Of a DNA stretch of 60,775 nt, positions 26,735 to 37,900 are shown piece by piece. A program made the position numbers and the translations under genes. The stretch lies in assembly GCA_903855995.1 (NCBI GenBank), contig CAIOAN010000007.1, positions 300,001 to 360,775 of the forward strand. The letters run 5' to 3'. Below the pieces are notes generated by a model. That model was given only the letters and a program-made list of their open reading frames with translations. It had not been told where the DNA came from and did not search any database. This DNA comes from an uncultured Opitutia bacterium. Its GTDB lineage: Bacteria > Verrucomicrobiota > Verrucomicrobiia > Opitutales > UBA953. Numbering within the stretch: the first letter of the stretch is position 1; every line of letters begins with the position of its first letter.

Positions 26735-28393
26735 TTAGGCGGTGGCGACCGGGGCGAACTTCAGCAGCTTGCCTTCGGGGAATTTGTGGGCGGCGAATGC
26801 AGAACCGTCGAGCTGCACGCCGTCGGCGGGGAGCAGGCGGCCGTCGAGGCCGGCGAGCGTCGCGACGTTGGCGGAGAGTTCGGACCAGACCGCGGCGGCG
26901 TCGGCGCCGGCGAGGCGGGCGAGCACGAGCGCGTCAGGTAGCACGCCGGTCGGGCCGGGGACGGCTTGGGCGAAGGACTGCAGACGGAACTGGCAGTTGA
27001 TGAACGAGCCACTGCGTTCGAACACCGTCAGCGCGGGCAGCACGACTTCGGCGGCCGCGGTGGTGACGTTATGATGCGTGGCGAGGACGACGCTGCGGAC
27101 CTTGGCGAGTGCCGAGGCGGGCAGGCCGAGCATCGCGGCGTCTTCGCGCACGATGAGGACAGACTTCACCTTGCCGGCGTCGATGTCGGCCGCGAGGGCC
27201 TGCAGGTCGGCGACGGGCGCGCGGTCGGCAAGACCCGTGACGAGGGCGCCGCGGAAATTCGGGGTGCGGTCTTCGGAGACCAGGAGGCCGTCGCCCTTGC
27301 CCACGTGGGCCGGGATGTAGACGGAAGCGTTCTTCGCCTGAGCGAGACGCGCGAGCAGGCGCTGCTCTTCGACGGACATGTGAGACGAGCCCACAATCGC
27401 GAGCGCGCCGGCGGAGAGGGCTTCGGCAGCGGCGGCGAAGGCCGCTTCGACCGTGGACTTCTCGTTCTTCACCGTCGCGTGCGTCACGCGATTCGGGGCG
27501 TCGACCGACTTGAAAAGTTCGCGGCCGGAGTCGGCCATCCACGTGTCGTTCACGGCGTCGTTCTGGCGCGGCGTGATGCGGTAGATCTTGCCTTCGCGGG
27601 ACCAGACGGTCGTGTTCGCGCCGGCGGAGGATTCGGTGTCGATGCTCGGGGTCTGCTTCAGGAACCAGACGCGCATCTTGAACCGGAAGTCGGTGCTCGT
27701 GAGCGCGCCGACGGGGCAGATGTCGACCGTGTTGAGCGAGTAGTTATTGTCCAGTTCGCGGCCCGGGAAGCAGGTCAGCGTGTTGAACGAGCCGCGGTTG
27801 ACGAAGCCTAGGACGGGGTCCTTGGCGATCTCGCTGGAGAAGCGCACGCAGCGCGAGCAGAGGATGCAGCGTTCGTCGTCGAGCGTGACGCGCGGCCCGA
27901 GGCGGGTCTTCTTCGGCTTGGCGTTCTTCTCGTCGAGGTAGCGCGAGTAGCCGCGGCCGTATTCGGCGGAGAACTCCTGCAGCTTGCACTCGCCGGCCTG
28001 GTCGCAGATCGGGCAGTCGAGCGGGTGGTTGAGGAGAAGCATCTCCGTCACGCCTTCGCGGCAGGCCTTGACGCCGGGCGATTCGAGACGGACATGCAGG
28101 CCGGGGGAGACGTTGGTGGCGCAGGCGATGGCCGGCTTAGGCTGCCAGCCGATCTTCGGCTTGCCGTTTTCCATGACCAGCTCGTTGGTGGCGCGGTCGC
28201 GCATCGGCGAGCCCAGCTCGACCAGGCACATGCGGCAATTGCCGGCGACCGGGAGCTTCGGGTGGTAGCAATAGTGGGGGACTTCCTTCCCGATTTTGCC
28301 CAAGGCATCGACCAGATTGGCCCCGGCCGGGACTTGATGTTCGACGCCATCGACATTGATGGTGACCAAAGAAGGTTTGTTGTCCGTGACCAT
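26735..28393 (-). CDS. nuoG: NADH-quinone oxidoreductase subunit G
   Basis: The iron-sulfur subunit of complex I. An N-terminal 2Fe-2S ferredoxin domain has C42, C53, C56 and C91. The His-Cys cluster N5 is H123, C127, C130 and C136. A 4Fe-4S site has C176, C179, C182 and C226. The molybdopterin-oxidoreductase-like region that follows is short: total length is 552 residues versus about 900 in E. coli, so the C-terminal domain is strongly reduced while all visible cluster ligands of the N-terminal part remain. It is the first gene of nuoG-H-I in this window. nuoE and nuoF are not upstream; a REP array and a divergent regulator gene are there instead. Confidence 0.94.
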   Translation of the reverse strand: MVTDNKPSLVTINVDGVEHQVPAGANLVDALGKIGKEVPHYCYHPKLPVAGNCRMCLVELGSPMRDRATNELVMENGKPKIGWQPKPAIACATNVSPGLHVRLESPGVKACREGVTEMLLLNHPLDCPICDQAGECKLQEFSAEYGRGYSRYLDEKNAKPKKTRLGPRVTLDDERCILCSRCVRFSSEIAKDPVLGFVNRGSFNTLTCFPGRELDNNYSLNTVDICPVGALTSTDFRFKMRVWFLKQTPSIDTESSAGANTTVWSREGKIYRITPRQNDAVNDTWMADSGRELFKSVDAPNRVTHATVKNEKSTVEAAFAAAAEALSAGALAIVGSSHMSVEEQRLLARLAQAKNASVYIPAHVGKGDGLLVSEDRTPNFRGALVTGLADRAPVADLQALAADIDAGKVKSVLIVREDAAMLGLPASALAKVRSVVLATHHNVTTAAAEVVLPALTVFERSGSFINCQFRLQSFAQAVPGPTGVLPDALVLARLAGADAAAVWSELSANVATLAGLDGRLLPADGVQLDGSAFAAHKFPEGKLLKFAPVATA

Positions 28394-28473
28394 GGGTCTG
28401 GAAAGTTAACCGCAAGTTAGGTCACCCCCCTCCTGCCGCAAGGGGAAAGGCGGGAAAAGGGGCTGTATTAGGG

Positions 28474-28747
28474 GTAGGGGCGCGGCGGAGCCGCGAGGGG
28501 ACACGTGGGCACGTGGGCCTAAGGGCTGCATTGGGTAGGGACGGGATGACATCCCGTCCGCCTGCATCGGATAGGGACAGCACCACGTGCTGTCCTCTGT
28601 ATCGGGTAGGGTTGAGCGCCCACGCTCAACCGCGCGGCTGACCAAGGGTGGTCAGCCCTACCTAGACGCCCACGGATGCGATGTCATCGCATCCCTACCT
28701 GGCCGACGCAGGGCGGCCGAGGGTAGGGGCGTGGCTACGCCGCGCCC
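28474..28747. repeat. Array of seven REP palindromes
   Basis: Units with their orientation: 28474-28495 (+, GCGCGGCGGAGCCGCG), 28535-28559 (+, ACGGGATGACATCCCGT), 28570-28594 (+, head decayed to ATAGGG, GACAGCAC/GTGCTGTC), 28606-28631 (+, GTTGAGCG/CGCTCAAC), 28636-28661 (-, GGCTGACCA type), 28674-28698 (-, ATGCGATG type) and 28723-28747 (+, GGCGTGGC/GCCGCGCC). Units 4 and 5 together are the flipped form of the composite pair at 5540 and 23118. All have or descend from the GTAGGG head. Confidence 0.8.
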
Positions 28748-28812
28748 TCCTGTCTCGGTGTGTTCCCAACCGCCAACCGCTAACCGCACCCACCTAGTGC
28801 GATTAGCACCAC

Positions 28813-28858
28813 ATCTGACCAATCTGACAGTCCAAAAAGCCGATGGCTTTATCAGATT
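28813..28858. promoter_or_regulatory. Candidate operator of the GntR/LacI-type regulator
   Basis: Two direct copies of ATCTGA (28813-28818 and 28822-28827) are followed by an inverted copy: AATCTGA at 28821-28827 pairs with TCAGATT at 28852-28858. The site lies 30-75 bp before the regulator's ATG, where autoregulators usually bind. Confidence 0.45.
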
Positions 28859-28888
28859 TAATGCGAATAATCCTGCTTATAAATCGCC

Positions 28889-29965
28889 ATGCCCGCTGCG
28901 AAATTCGAAAAAAAGGTCGTCTTTGAGCTTCTTGCCGACGGCATCGAGGCCCAGATCCGTCAGGAAGGCTGGAAGGGACTGCTCCCCTCGGGCAGGGACT
29001 TGGCCAACCAGCATAAGGTCAGCCTGCCCACCGTCCAGAAGGCCATCGCCCTCCTGATCGAGCGCCAGGTCTTGGTCAGCCGAGGTGGCAAGCGACGCAT
29101 GGAAGTGGCAGCGGGCGTTTCCGGGTCCCATCGGGCCGCCGGGCACCTTGAGGTCCTCGTGCTTTCGAGCCAGCCGTTGATTTCTTACGACGCCTCGATT
29201 GCGATGGGTGTCCAGCAGTTGGGGGAGGCTCTTAAGGCCAAGGGAGATGGATTCCGGTTCGTCGACTTGAGTCGCGTCGAGGGTGTGGAGCGTCGTAAGG
29301 CGGCACACGCCGAAATGGTCAAGTCGCGGCCGACGCATTGCATCCTCATGACGCCGGACGCATCGCTCTTCGCCGGCGTCTCCCGTCATCAGGTGAAGAT
29401 CGCCTCGATGTTCAGTTCCTTGCGCTCGAAGAGGTTGACCCCCTTGGGCGTGAAGTACGGCTACCTGGTGGAGATCGCGTTAAAACGCCTTATTCCATTG
29501 GGTCATCGCCACTTCCTGATGCCGTTCCTCAATCGGAAAATCAAGATGAAGTCATCGATGGAGGCTATCGCGAAGATCGCGAAGGAGCAGGGCGTCCGCA
29601 TCGAAGTACTGCGTTCGCCTCAGCCGCTCACGACTGAGAACCTCGGGCGATTCCTCGGGCCCGGGCTGGAGCGCGGCGCGACTGCGGTGCTCTTTCCGCA
29701 GTGGACGGATTTCTTGCCGGCGGTCGCCTTCTTCGCCAAGCGAGACCTCGATTTCCCTCGCGATGTCTCGATCGTCACCCTCGTCGGGATCAGTCACGCC
29801 CGAGTGTATTCTCCGGCCATCGCTTGCTGCGTCAGTTCCCCTGAAAGCATCGCCCAGCAGGCGGAAATCTGGATTCGTTCCGATAAGGTCGAGGACGACG
29901 CTTACCGGACAGTCTACGAGAACACTTGGCAGCAGGGCGCCTCGATCGGCCCGGCGAAGGGGTAG
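28889..29965 (+). CDS. GntR-type winged-helix regulator with LacI/GalR-like sensor domain
   Basis: A 358-residue transcription factor. Residues 1-75 form a GntR-family winged helix (LPSGRDLANQHKVSLPTVQKA, then LLIERQVLVSRGGKRRMEV). From about 85 onward it has the alternating strand-helix layout of a periplasmic-binding-protein fold (LEVLVLSSQPLISYDASIAMG, later ATAVLFPQWTDFLPAVAFFA and DVSIVTLVG), as in AraR-like repressors that sense sugars. Many such genes occur in Opitutae, usually near carbohydrate genes; none is adjacent here, so the ligand and targets are unknown. The stop TAG (29963-29965) is part of the GTAG head of a decayed REP. Upstream is the ATCTGA repeat described separately. 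It may regulate the neighbouring nuoG unit or itself. Confidence 0.85.
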   Translation: MPAAKFEKKVVFELLADGIEAQIRQEGWKGLLPSGRDLANQHKVSLPTVQKAIALLIERQVLVSRGGKRRMEVAAGVSGSHRAAGHLEVLVLSSQPLISYDASIAMGVQQLGEALKAKGDGFRFVDLSRVEGVERRKAAHAEMVKSRPTHCILMTPDASLFAGVSRHQVKIASMFSSLRSKRLTPLGVKYGYLVEIALKRLIPLGHRHFLMPFLNRKIKMKSSMEAIAKIAKEQGVRIEVLRSPQPLTTENLGRFLGPGLERGATAVLFPQWTDFLPAVAFFAKRDLDFPRDVSIVTLVGISHARVYSPAIACCVSSPESIAQQAEIWIRSDKVEDDAYRTVYENTWQQGASIGPAKG

Positions 29966-30159
29966 AGTGGGAACGCGTCACGACATAGCGGCATCTGGGT
30001 AGGGACGTGATTGCCATCACGTCCGTGGGCGGACGGACGTTTGGATGGTCGGTAATCTTGCCCGGCTCAACGCACGCGCGTCCGCGAACGGCGGCCATGG
30101 CAATGGCCGCCCTACCCGATGCAGCCGCACCCTATGTCGTGACGCGGTCCCGACCCTAC
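29962..30159. repeat. Four REP palindromes between the regulator and tpsB
   Basis: 29962-29986 (+, head GTAGAG, decayed; shares ACGCGTCACGACATAG with later copies), 29999-30024 (+, ACGTGATTGCCATCACGT), 30090-30115 (-, GGCGGCCAT/ATGGCCGCC) and 30135-30159 (-, GTCGGGACCGCGTCACGAC, identical in core to 47838-47861). The 285-bp spacer shows nothing else apart from the tpsB promoter area after 30160. Confidence 0.75.
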
Positions 30160-30250
30160 CCATTACGATATCCACCCTCGCTTCTGACCAATACTAAAGG
30201 CCACAAGCCTTCTTCTATTTTGTTAAGGATTAAAGAGGATTGTCGGTGCT

Positions 30251-31966
30251 ATGTTACGCCCGGTTTTTTCCGCGGTCCGTCGTCCTTTCCTGGTCGCGGC
30301 CTCTACCCTGACTTTCGTCACCGGTCTGTCGCTTTTCGCGCAGGTCGCGCCGACGCTCGACCCGGCGCGCATCGACCAGAATCTGAAGCCTGCTCCGCAG
30401 CCGAAGTCGGTGCCGCGCAAGGAGGTCTCGCTGAACAATAAGCAGCTTGCCCCGAAGGACGCCGCTGCGCTCTCGTTCACGTTCAAGGAGTTGAATTTCG
30501 AAGGCAACGCCGCGCTGACTTCTGAGCAACTCACCACGCTCTGGGCGCACAAGGCCGGCGACACGGTGACGATCGAAGAAGTCTTCGCCTTGGCGAACGC
30601 GATCACGAAGGCCTATGCCGACGCCGGTTATGCGCTCTGCTTCGGCGTCGTGCCCGAGCAGGACATCAAGGACGGCAAGGTGAAGATCGTCGTCATCGAA
30701 GGCTTCGTCAGCGACCACTCCTTCGGCGTCGCCCAGCCGCGCGGCCGGGCGCTCAATGCCGTCGATGCGCAGCTGCGTCGTATCAAGCTTTCGCTGCCGC
30801 TGCGCGCCGACGTGCTCGAGCGCAATATCCTCCTCATGGACGACCTGCCGGGCTGGTCCGTCGGCTCGGTTCTCTCCGCTTCGTCGGCCGTCGTCGGCGG
30901 CTCCGATCTCTCGCTCGAGTTTACGCGCGATCCCGACACCTTCGATCTGAGCTGGAATAACTTCCTTCCGAAAGGCCTCGATCGCCAGGTCGTCGGCGCT
31001 TCCTGGTCCGGCTTTGGTCATCTCGATGGCGCGGACGAACTCTCGCTGGGTTACTACCACAGCCCCAACGGCAACGCGTATCAGAGCTTCAACGCCGCCG
31101 CGTCGACGATCATCGGTACCGATGGCGAACGCCTCGGCGTCACGTTCTCGCAGTCGGACAGCCGTCCGACCGACCCTTTGCTCGTGCCCCTCGAATACAA
31201 GGGCCTTTCGCGCAGCACCCGCCTGACCTTCTCCAAGCCGCTTATCCGTTCGCGCTCCTCCACGCTCCTCGCCGAGGCCTACCTCGGCGCCCAGGATTCG
31301 CAGAGCTCGATGACGACCGGCACGCCCACGCGTGACGCGATTCGCACCGTTGGCGCTTCGCTCACTTACGATTTCGCCCGCCCGGACCAGTCCTCCAACC
31401 TCGTACGCCTGAACCTCGAGCAGGGCCTCGACTGGCTCGGCGCCCAAGGCAACTCGCGTGCCAATGGCTCCACGACGTTCACTGTCGCCACACTCGACTA
31501 CACCCGCACCGCGCCGCTCGCCTCGCTCGGTTCGGGCGCCCTCTCATATTCGTTCGCGGCCCAGGGACAGTATTCGCTCGGTGATCCTTTGCTCAGCGCC
31601 GTGGAGTCTTCTTTCGGTGGACGGCAGTTCGGCCGCTTCTTCGACTCCGGTTCGATGAGCGGTGAGCAGGCGCTCTTCGGTTCGTTCGAGCTGCGCTACG
31701 CGCTGCCGCTCTCGCTTGGTTTCGCCGAACCCGTCCGCACCCAGTTCTACGTGTTCACCGACGCCGGCCTCACCCGTCAGCAAGGCGTGCTCCAGCCGCA
31801 GGAAGCCCGCGAGCGTCACGCCGCCTCCGCCGGCGTGGGTGTCCGCCTCGGCCTGCCGCACGGCATGAACGCCCTCGTCGAGGTCGCCCGCCCCGTCTCC
31901 CTTCCCACCGGTTTCACTTCCGACAGCTCCAATCGCATCAACGCCTCCTTCGGCGTCCGCTTCTAA
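30251..31966 (+). CDS. TpsB/ShlB/FhaC-family two-partner secretion transporter
   Basis: Outer membrane pore that exports a TpsA exoprotein (type Vb secretion). The 571 residues include a signal peptide ending near LSLFA (about residue 30) and a Pro-rich linker. POTRA-type domains follow, with FKELNFEGNAALTSEQL and the typical AYADAGYALCFGVVPEQDI then VKIVVIEGFV. A C-terminal barrel of about 330 residues ends in a strand with a final Phe (RINASFGVRF). AGAGGA at 30234 may serve as ribosome-binding site. tpsA starts 19 bp after the stop, so transporter and substrate are one operon. Haemolysin activator (ShlB) is the same family; the non-toxin repeats of the partner favour an adhesin role. Confidence 0.92.
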   Translation: MLRPVFSAVRRPFLVAASTLTFVTGLSLFAQVAPTLDPARIDQNLKPAPQPKSVPRKEVSLNNKQLAPKDAAALSFTFKELNFEGNAALTSEQLTTLWAHKAGDTVTIEEVFALANAITKAYADAGYALCFGVVPEQDIKDGKVKIVVIEGFVSDHSFGVAQPRGRALNAVDAQLRRIKLSLPLRADVLERNILLMDDLPGWSVGSVLSASSAVVGGSDLSLEFTRDPDTFDLSWNNFLPKGLDRQVVGASWSGFGHLDGADELSLGYYHSPNGNAYQSFNAAASTIIGTDGERLGVTFSQSDSRPTDPLLVPLEYKGLSRSTRLTFSKPLIRSRSSTLLAEAYLGAQDSQSSMTTGTPTRDAIRTVGASLTYDFARPDQSSNLVRLNLEQGLDWLGAQGNSRANGSTTFTVATLDYTRTAPLASLGSGALSYSFAAQGQYSLGDPLLSAVESSFGGRQFGRFFDSGSMSGEQALFGSFELRYALPLSLGFAEPVRTQFYVFTDAGLTRQQGVLQPQEARERHAASAGVGVRLGLPHGMNALVEVARPVSLPTGFTSDSSNRINASFGVRF

Positions 31967-31985
31967 ACTTTAAAACAAAATAGCC

Positions 31986-34900
31986 ATGGCTCCCGCCTCT
32001 TCCGTCAAACGCCGCCTCCTTCCGCTCGCCACGCTCCTAGTGGCCGCGGTGCTGAATCCCGTCGGCTCCTTCGCTAATCCCACTGGCGCCAACGTCACCG
32101 GGGGCGCCGCCACGGTGTCCGGCCAAGGCACCGCGCGCGTCACGATCGACCAGTCCTCGGACCGAGCGTTCATCGAGTGGAACAGCTTCTCCGTCGCGAA
32201 AGGCGAGTCCGTCCGCTTCAACCAGCCTTCCGCATCGTCCGTCACCGCCAACAAGGTGGTCGGCGTCGCTCCGTCCGACATCTTGGGCGCGGTCTCCGCG
32301 AATGGCCGGATCATCCTGATCAATCCGAACGGCATCTTCTTCGGCAGGGGCTCGACCGTCGACGCCGCGGGCCTGATCGCCACTACGCTTGACCTCGACA
32401 AGGATTCCTTCCTCGCCGGCGGTAAGCTTAAGTTCTCGTCCGCATCGGACATTTCCGCTTCCGTCGTCAACGAAGGTACGCTGACGCTCTCCGATGCCGG
32501 CTTGGGCGCCCTCGTGGCCCCGCATGTCCGTAACTCTGGCGCCCTCGTTGCCAACCTCGGCACCGCCGTGCTCGCATCGGGCAAGGCGTTTACCGTCGAC
32601 TTCACCGGTGACGGCCTGATCACGTTCGCGCTCGGCGAAGGGATCGCATCGACGCTCGTCGGTGCCGATGGCCAGCCCCTCAAGGCCCAAGTCGAACAGG
32701 CCGGTGAAGTCGCCGCCGGACGCATCGTGCTTTCCGCCGCCGCCGCGCGTGAAGTCGTCAACCAGTCTGTCAACGTCTCCGGCCTCGTGCGCGCCGGTTC
32801 CGCCGGTCGCAATGCCGACGGTTCCATCTCCTTGCGTGGCTCGAACTCCGTGGCCGTCGCCGCGGGCGCCGAAGTCTCCGGCACGAAGGTTTCCGTCGAT
32901 GCCGATAGCGTCGCCATCGCCGGTAATCTCTCCGCCAGCTCCATCCAGCTCACCGGTGAGCACGTCGCCGTGCTCGCGGGCGCGACCCTTTCCTCGGATG
33001 GCGGTTCCATCCTCGTCGGCGGCGACTGGCAGGGTTCCAACGGCGTCCGTCAGGCAATCACCACCACGCTCGAAGCCGGTGCGACAATCGATGCAGGGCA
33101 GGGCGGCAAGGTCGTGCTCTGGTCTGATGTCACGAACGCGGACAGCGTCACCACCGTGGCCGGCCTCGTGCGTGCCCTCGGAGGCCGCATCGAGACTTCT
33201 GGTCATCTGCTCGAACTCCCCGGCGTCGTCCAGGCGGGCATCGGCGGCTCATGGTTGCTCGATCCCACGAACGTCACCATCACCACGACCAGCACCACCG
33301 GAACGCTCGCGGGCGATCTTTTGAACGCCGGCGTCACGAACATCAAGGCGACGGACATCCAGACCGCGGTCAACGCCGGTTCGACCGTGACTATCCTCGC
33401 CACGGGGACGTTCACGCTGAGTACCCCGCTGGCCTTTGCGCCGGCCACCGGCGTCACCGGTACGCTTACCTTGAATAACCTGGCCGGTACGATGGGCACC
33501 ACCAGCAACGTGACACTGTCGGGCTCAGGGGGCGTCAGTAACAGCGGCGCGGGCGTGGTGAATTTAAGCATTTTTTCCAACGGCATCATCTACGTTCAAG
33601 CGCCCATCGTCTCCACCAATGGCCCGATCAACGTGGCGCTGCAAAGTGCCAATCAGACGACCAACAATACCGGGGTAGTGGCTAACATCACCGTCAGCTC
33701 GAACATCACCACTCGTGGCGGTTATCTGGTCATCGATGCCACCGGCGGGACGATCAACGGCCTTGGTACCAGCGCTCCGACGATCACGCGGGGCGCGGAC
33801 CTAGCCACCTCCGGTAAAGGCGGTGGCATCACCATCAATGCCGCGATCAACACCACCACGACCGGTGCGGTCGCCAGTGCGACCACGACTGGCGGAAACT
33901 TCGTCATCGCTGACTCAGGCCAATTTAGCCTTCAGACACAATCACTCGGCCTAGCCGACATTGGTGGCAGTGCCACCTTGAGTCTGAAAGGGGGAAACCA
34001 ATCGAACACCAACGGCGCCTATGGTTGGTTATTGGGCACAGGCACCGGTTACTTTAAAAGCACGGGTAGCATCCTGATCGACGGGCGAACGCCGTTTGCC
34101 GTCAATACGACCCTCTGGGTGCAGGGTCCGCCAATCACCTCTTTTGCCGGCAGCATCACGATGTATTCGTCGGCGGCGGGCTCGGTCGGGGGATATGGCC
34201 AGATGGCGATCCAGGGGCCGATCTCTGCTTATGGTCCGATCACCATCCAGGCCCTCGGGGTGGGCAATGTCCTCAATACGACCAACCCGACGCTGACCAG
34301 CACCGCGGCGGGCACCATCACCTCCACGACGGGCTTGGTGTCGATCACGGTGACGGGGCAGAATTCCGGCGTTTATGCGACCTCCTTGGCGGGCCTTATT
34401 ACCGCACCTCAGGTTGCGATCAATGCGACCAACGCCACGGCCGGCGGCCTTGGGGTTTCCATGGTGGGCTCTACCAGCGGCGTGACCATCACCGCCGACG
34501 CCGGGACGGTCTACCCCACGGCCGGCAATGCGTTGAGCATCACTTCTACGGTCGGCACAGCCGGCGTCACGGGCGGGATTACGGTGACTGGTGGCAACAT
34601 CATCAACCAGTCGAATGGCGGCAGTGTCTCCTTCGTCACCAACGGCGATCTCACGGCGACGTCGGCGGTTAATTTCTCCAGGGCCAATACGTCCTCTGGG
34701 GCGCAGACGATCACCTACGACACCCGGTCGGGTAATCTGACCAGCCAGATCACCACGGGTCCGTTCACCTATAACGCCACCGGGGCGACCCAAAAGGTCA
34801 ACTATGTCGAACAATCCAACGGCTCGAATCTATCGATCGGGAATTCCGCCGCCTCGACGATCGCGCTGTCCGGTTACATCCTGGTGGACAACACCAACAG

Positions 34901-37900
34901 CGGATTACTGACGGCCGATTCGGCGATCGCGGGTATGACCACCTCGGCCGGTGTCACGGCGCTGGGCGCGCTTTCCGCCGGCGATTATATCTTCCTCAAC
35001 GGGCTCAATAACAGCGCCACCCTGAACGCGGTCAACTTAGGCGCCGCCACCTTGACGGTGACCAGCGCGTCCACCGCCTCGGCGGCGATCACCGTCATCG
35101 GCAAACACAACACCGCCAACATCGGTAACCCTGGCATCGCTTCCACCGGTGCCGTGGCGATCCAGTCCAGCGGCGGCAGCATGCTGTTCCAGTCCAACGG
35201 CGCCATCAGCCAGACCGGGGCCGTCACCCTTGCGGCGAACAGCAGCGGCGTGGCTTCTAGCGTCACCTACGACACCACCACCGGGAATAAGAATGCGGGC
35301 ATCACCTCAGGGGCGTTGACTTTGACCGGCGGCGCCGCGGCCTCGAACACCGCCATCAATTATACGCAGAAATCAGCGGGTGCGGCCCTGACGATCGGCA
35401 CCGTGAGCATGCCTGGCTATATCCTACTGGATAACACCTACGGCGGCACGGCCGGGGCCGGTGGCACGCCGACCAGCGGCTACATCAAGCTCTCCAATGC
35501 CTCGACGAATGCTCAGGCCACTTTGGACGGGGTGCTCGTCAGCGGAGCGCTCAGTGCCGGGGCCTACGCCGGCGCGAATGCGATCACGATCAATGCCGTC
35601 TCGGGCAGCCTTCCGCCCGGCAAAAATAACATCACGCTGTCCGGTGCGCTCACGGCGACGACGGGTGACATCAATCTCACCGGGGAAACGCTGGCTAATT
35701 ATGGGGTAAAGTTTGCCGCTAACGTCACCGCGACCAATGGCTCCATTAATGCGATCGGTGTATCCGGCGCCAATGCGGGGGCTGGGTCCGGGCTTTATCT
35801 CAACGGCAACATTCAGGTCGTCGCTTCGGCCAACGTCACGTTGGCCGGCTCCGTCACGTCCACCACCGTGCTCGGCCCAGGCATCGAAATGTTCGCGAGC
35901 GGCAACGTGATCAGAGCCGGGAACAACCTGAAGATAGACGCTTTCAGCGCCAACGCTTCGGCCAATACGATGTATGCCCTGCGGATGGGTGTCAGCTCGG
36001 TATACCTGACGTCCGGCGGAGACCTCACTATCTCGGCCTCGAATAGCGCCGCGACCACCGCGCTTTCTGCGGGGATCATCGCCTATGGACTGGTGACGAA
36101 CGCCGGCGGCGCCCTGACGATGCAAGGCTCCACGCTGGGTGCGCGGACGAATGCCACCGGCACGAGCGTCGCCAACGTCGCCTTGGCGGCCCCCTCGACG
36201 ACGGTCGCCGGCGGCGCGGGCATGGGCATCATCCTGAACGGTTCAGCCAGCTACACCGACGGGGCGAAGGTCTACACCGGAATCAATGCGGTCGGCAATA
36301 TCTCGATGACCGGTACCGGTGTGGCCGGAGGCATCGACGACAGGTCGATTCCCCTGACGTCTACGACCGGGTCGATCACCATGACGGGCGTGACCTCGGG
36401 TGCGACCGCCATCGGCGTCTATCTCAGCAGCGCCAATGTCACGGCCTCGGGCGGCACCTATACGGCCGGCACGAGCCAGTCCTCCGACGCCATCCGTATC
36501 ACGGGCACGGCGTTGTCGGGTCAGTCGGCCATCAATATCGTGGGCACGACGGCGATCACGAATAATTCGACGAACGGTAATACGGACCTGATCGCGAACG
36601 TGGGTAACTTCGTCGACCCGGTGACGATCACCAACGGCGCCTCGGCAGGCGCGATCGAGGTCAGCGCCATCGGCAGCACCGCCGCCATCATCAGCGCGGC
36701 GGGCACGGTCTTCACCCAGAATGCGAACAGCGGGATCGTCCTGGCGACTTCCAACGGCGGCAACCTGACGGTCCCCAAGATCGCCAATAACGGCACGGGC
36801 AGCGTCATCCTCGCCGCCGGCGCCTACTTGCCGGTGGGCACGGGCACGGGCGGCCAGATCGTCGGCGTGAGTACGAACACGCTCACTTCGGCCACGGGCA
36901 ACGTCTACCTTTTTGCCGGCCAGCCAGGTACGAGCTTCACTAACACGACCACGCTCGCCTACCTCAATAGCGCGCTGGGCACGCTGTCGTTCAACAACAC
37001 CGTCTTCTCCCAGGCCTACCATACGGGCAACGTCGCGGCGACCTCGCTGGTCGATACGGCCATCAACCTCGCCAACCTGCCTTCGGCCAACACGAAGACC
37101 GGTTCGACCGCCGGCCCGGCGATCCAGTTCCGCCTCTCGCCGTCCTACCAGATGGTGCTGAGCGCCCACCTGACGAAGGTCTACGGCACGTCGGACCCCG
37201 CGAACACGATCAACAGCGTGGCCACCGCCGGCACCTTGGAGAACCAGCTCGCGGCGAGTTTCTCGACCCCGGCCACGAACCCGACGGGCCTGCGTAACAA
37301 CGCCGGCACGACCGAGATCATCCTCAATGTCAACGGCACGAACTTCTACCTCCCGCTGACGAATTTCCTGAACAGCGTCACCGGTACGCGCACGGGCTAC
37401 GGCGTCCTCGCGGGCGAGCAGGCCTACGTGGTCCCGACTTCCGGGGTCGATGCGAAGTATACCTACAGCTTCAACAGCACGATGGGCATCCTGCTGACCT
37501 CGGGCGTCACCGTTTCGGGAGTGGCCGGCACCGTGCCCACGAGCCTGGCGATCACGAAGGCGCCGCTGACGGTCACGTCCTACGGCACGAACTTCACCTA
37601 CGACGGTGTGACGAAGTACGCCAGCCTCGTGACGGCCTCCGGGCTCGTCACTTCGGTCGACGGCGTGTCCACGGGCGACGCAGTCACGGGCGCGACCAGC
37701 ACCTTCCGCACGGGAGCGACGGTCGGCTCCGGCACGGTCATCACGAATCCCTCCACGACGGTCGTGAACGCAGGCACCTACAACGGCTCGCCCAGCGCGG
37801 CGGTCGGCTCCGGCTTGGCGAATTACAACGTGAGCTACGTCGGCGCGGCCTTCACGGTGGCGCCCGCTCCGCTGACCATCGCGAACAATGCCGCGGCGGC

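Larger units (their letters stand above)
28394..28888. other. nuoG/regulator divergent intergenic region with a seven-unit REP array
   Basis: These 495 bp contain no supported gene. The nuoG leader occupies 28394-28470, the REP array 28474-28747, and the probable operator and promoter of the regulator gene lie at about 28800-28888. Confidence 0.7.

Noticed and set aside
28474-28747. The repeat array as a CRISPR
   Set aside because: The units are hairpins with different stem sequences, mixed orientation and irregular spacing, with no constant repeat, no unique spacers of even length and no cas genes.
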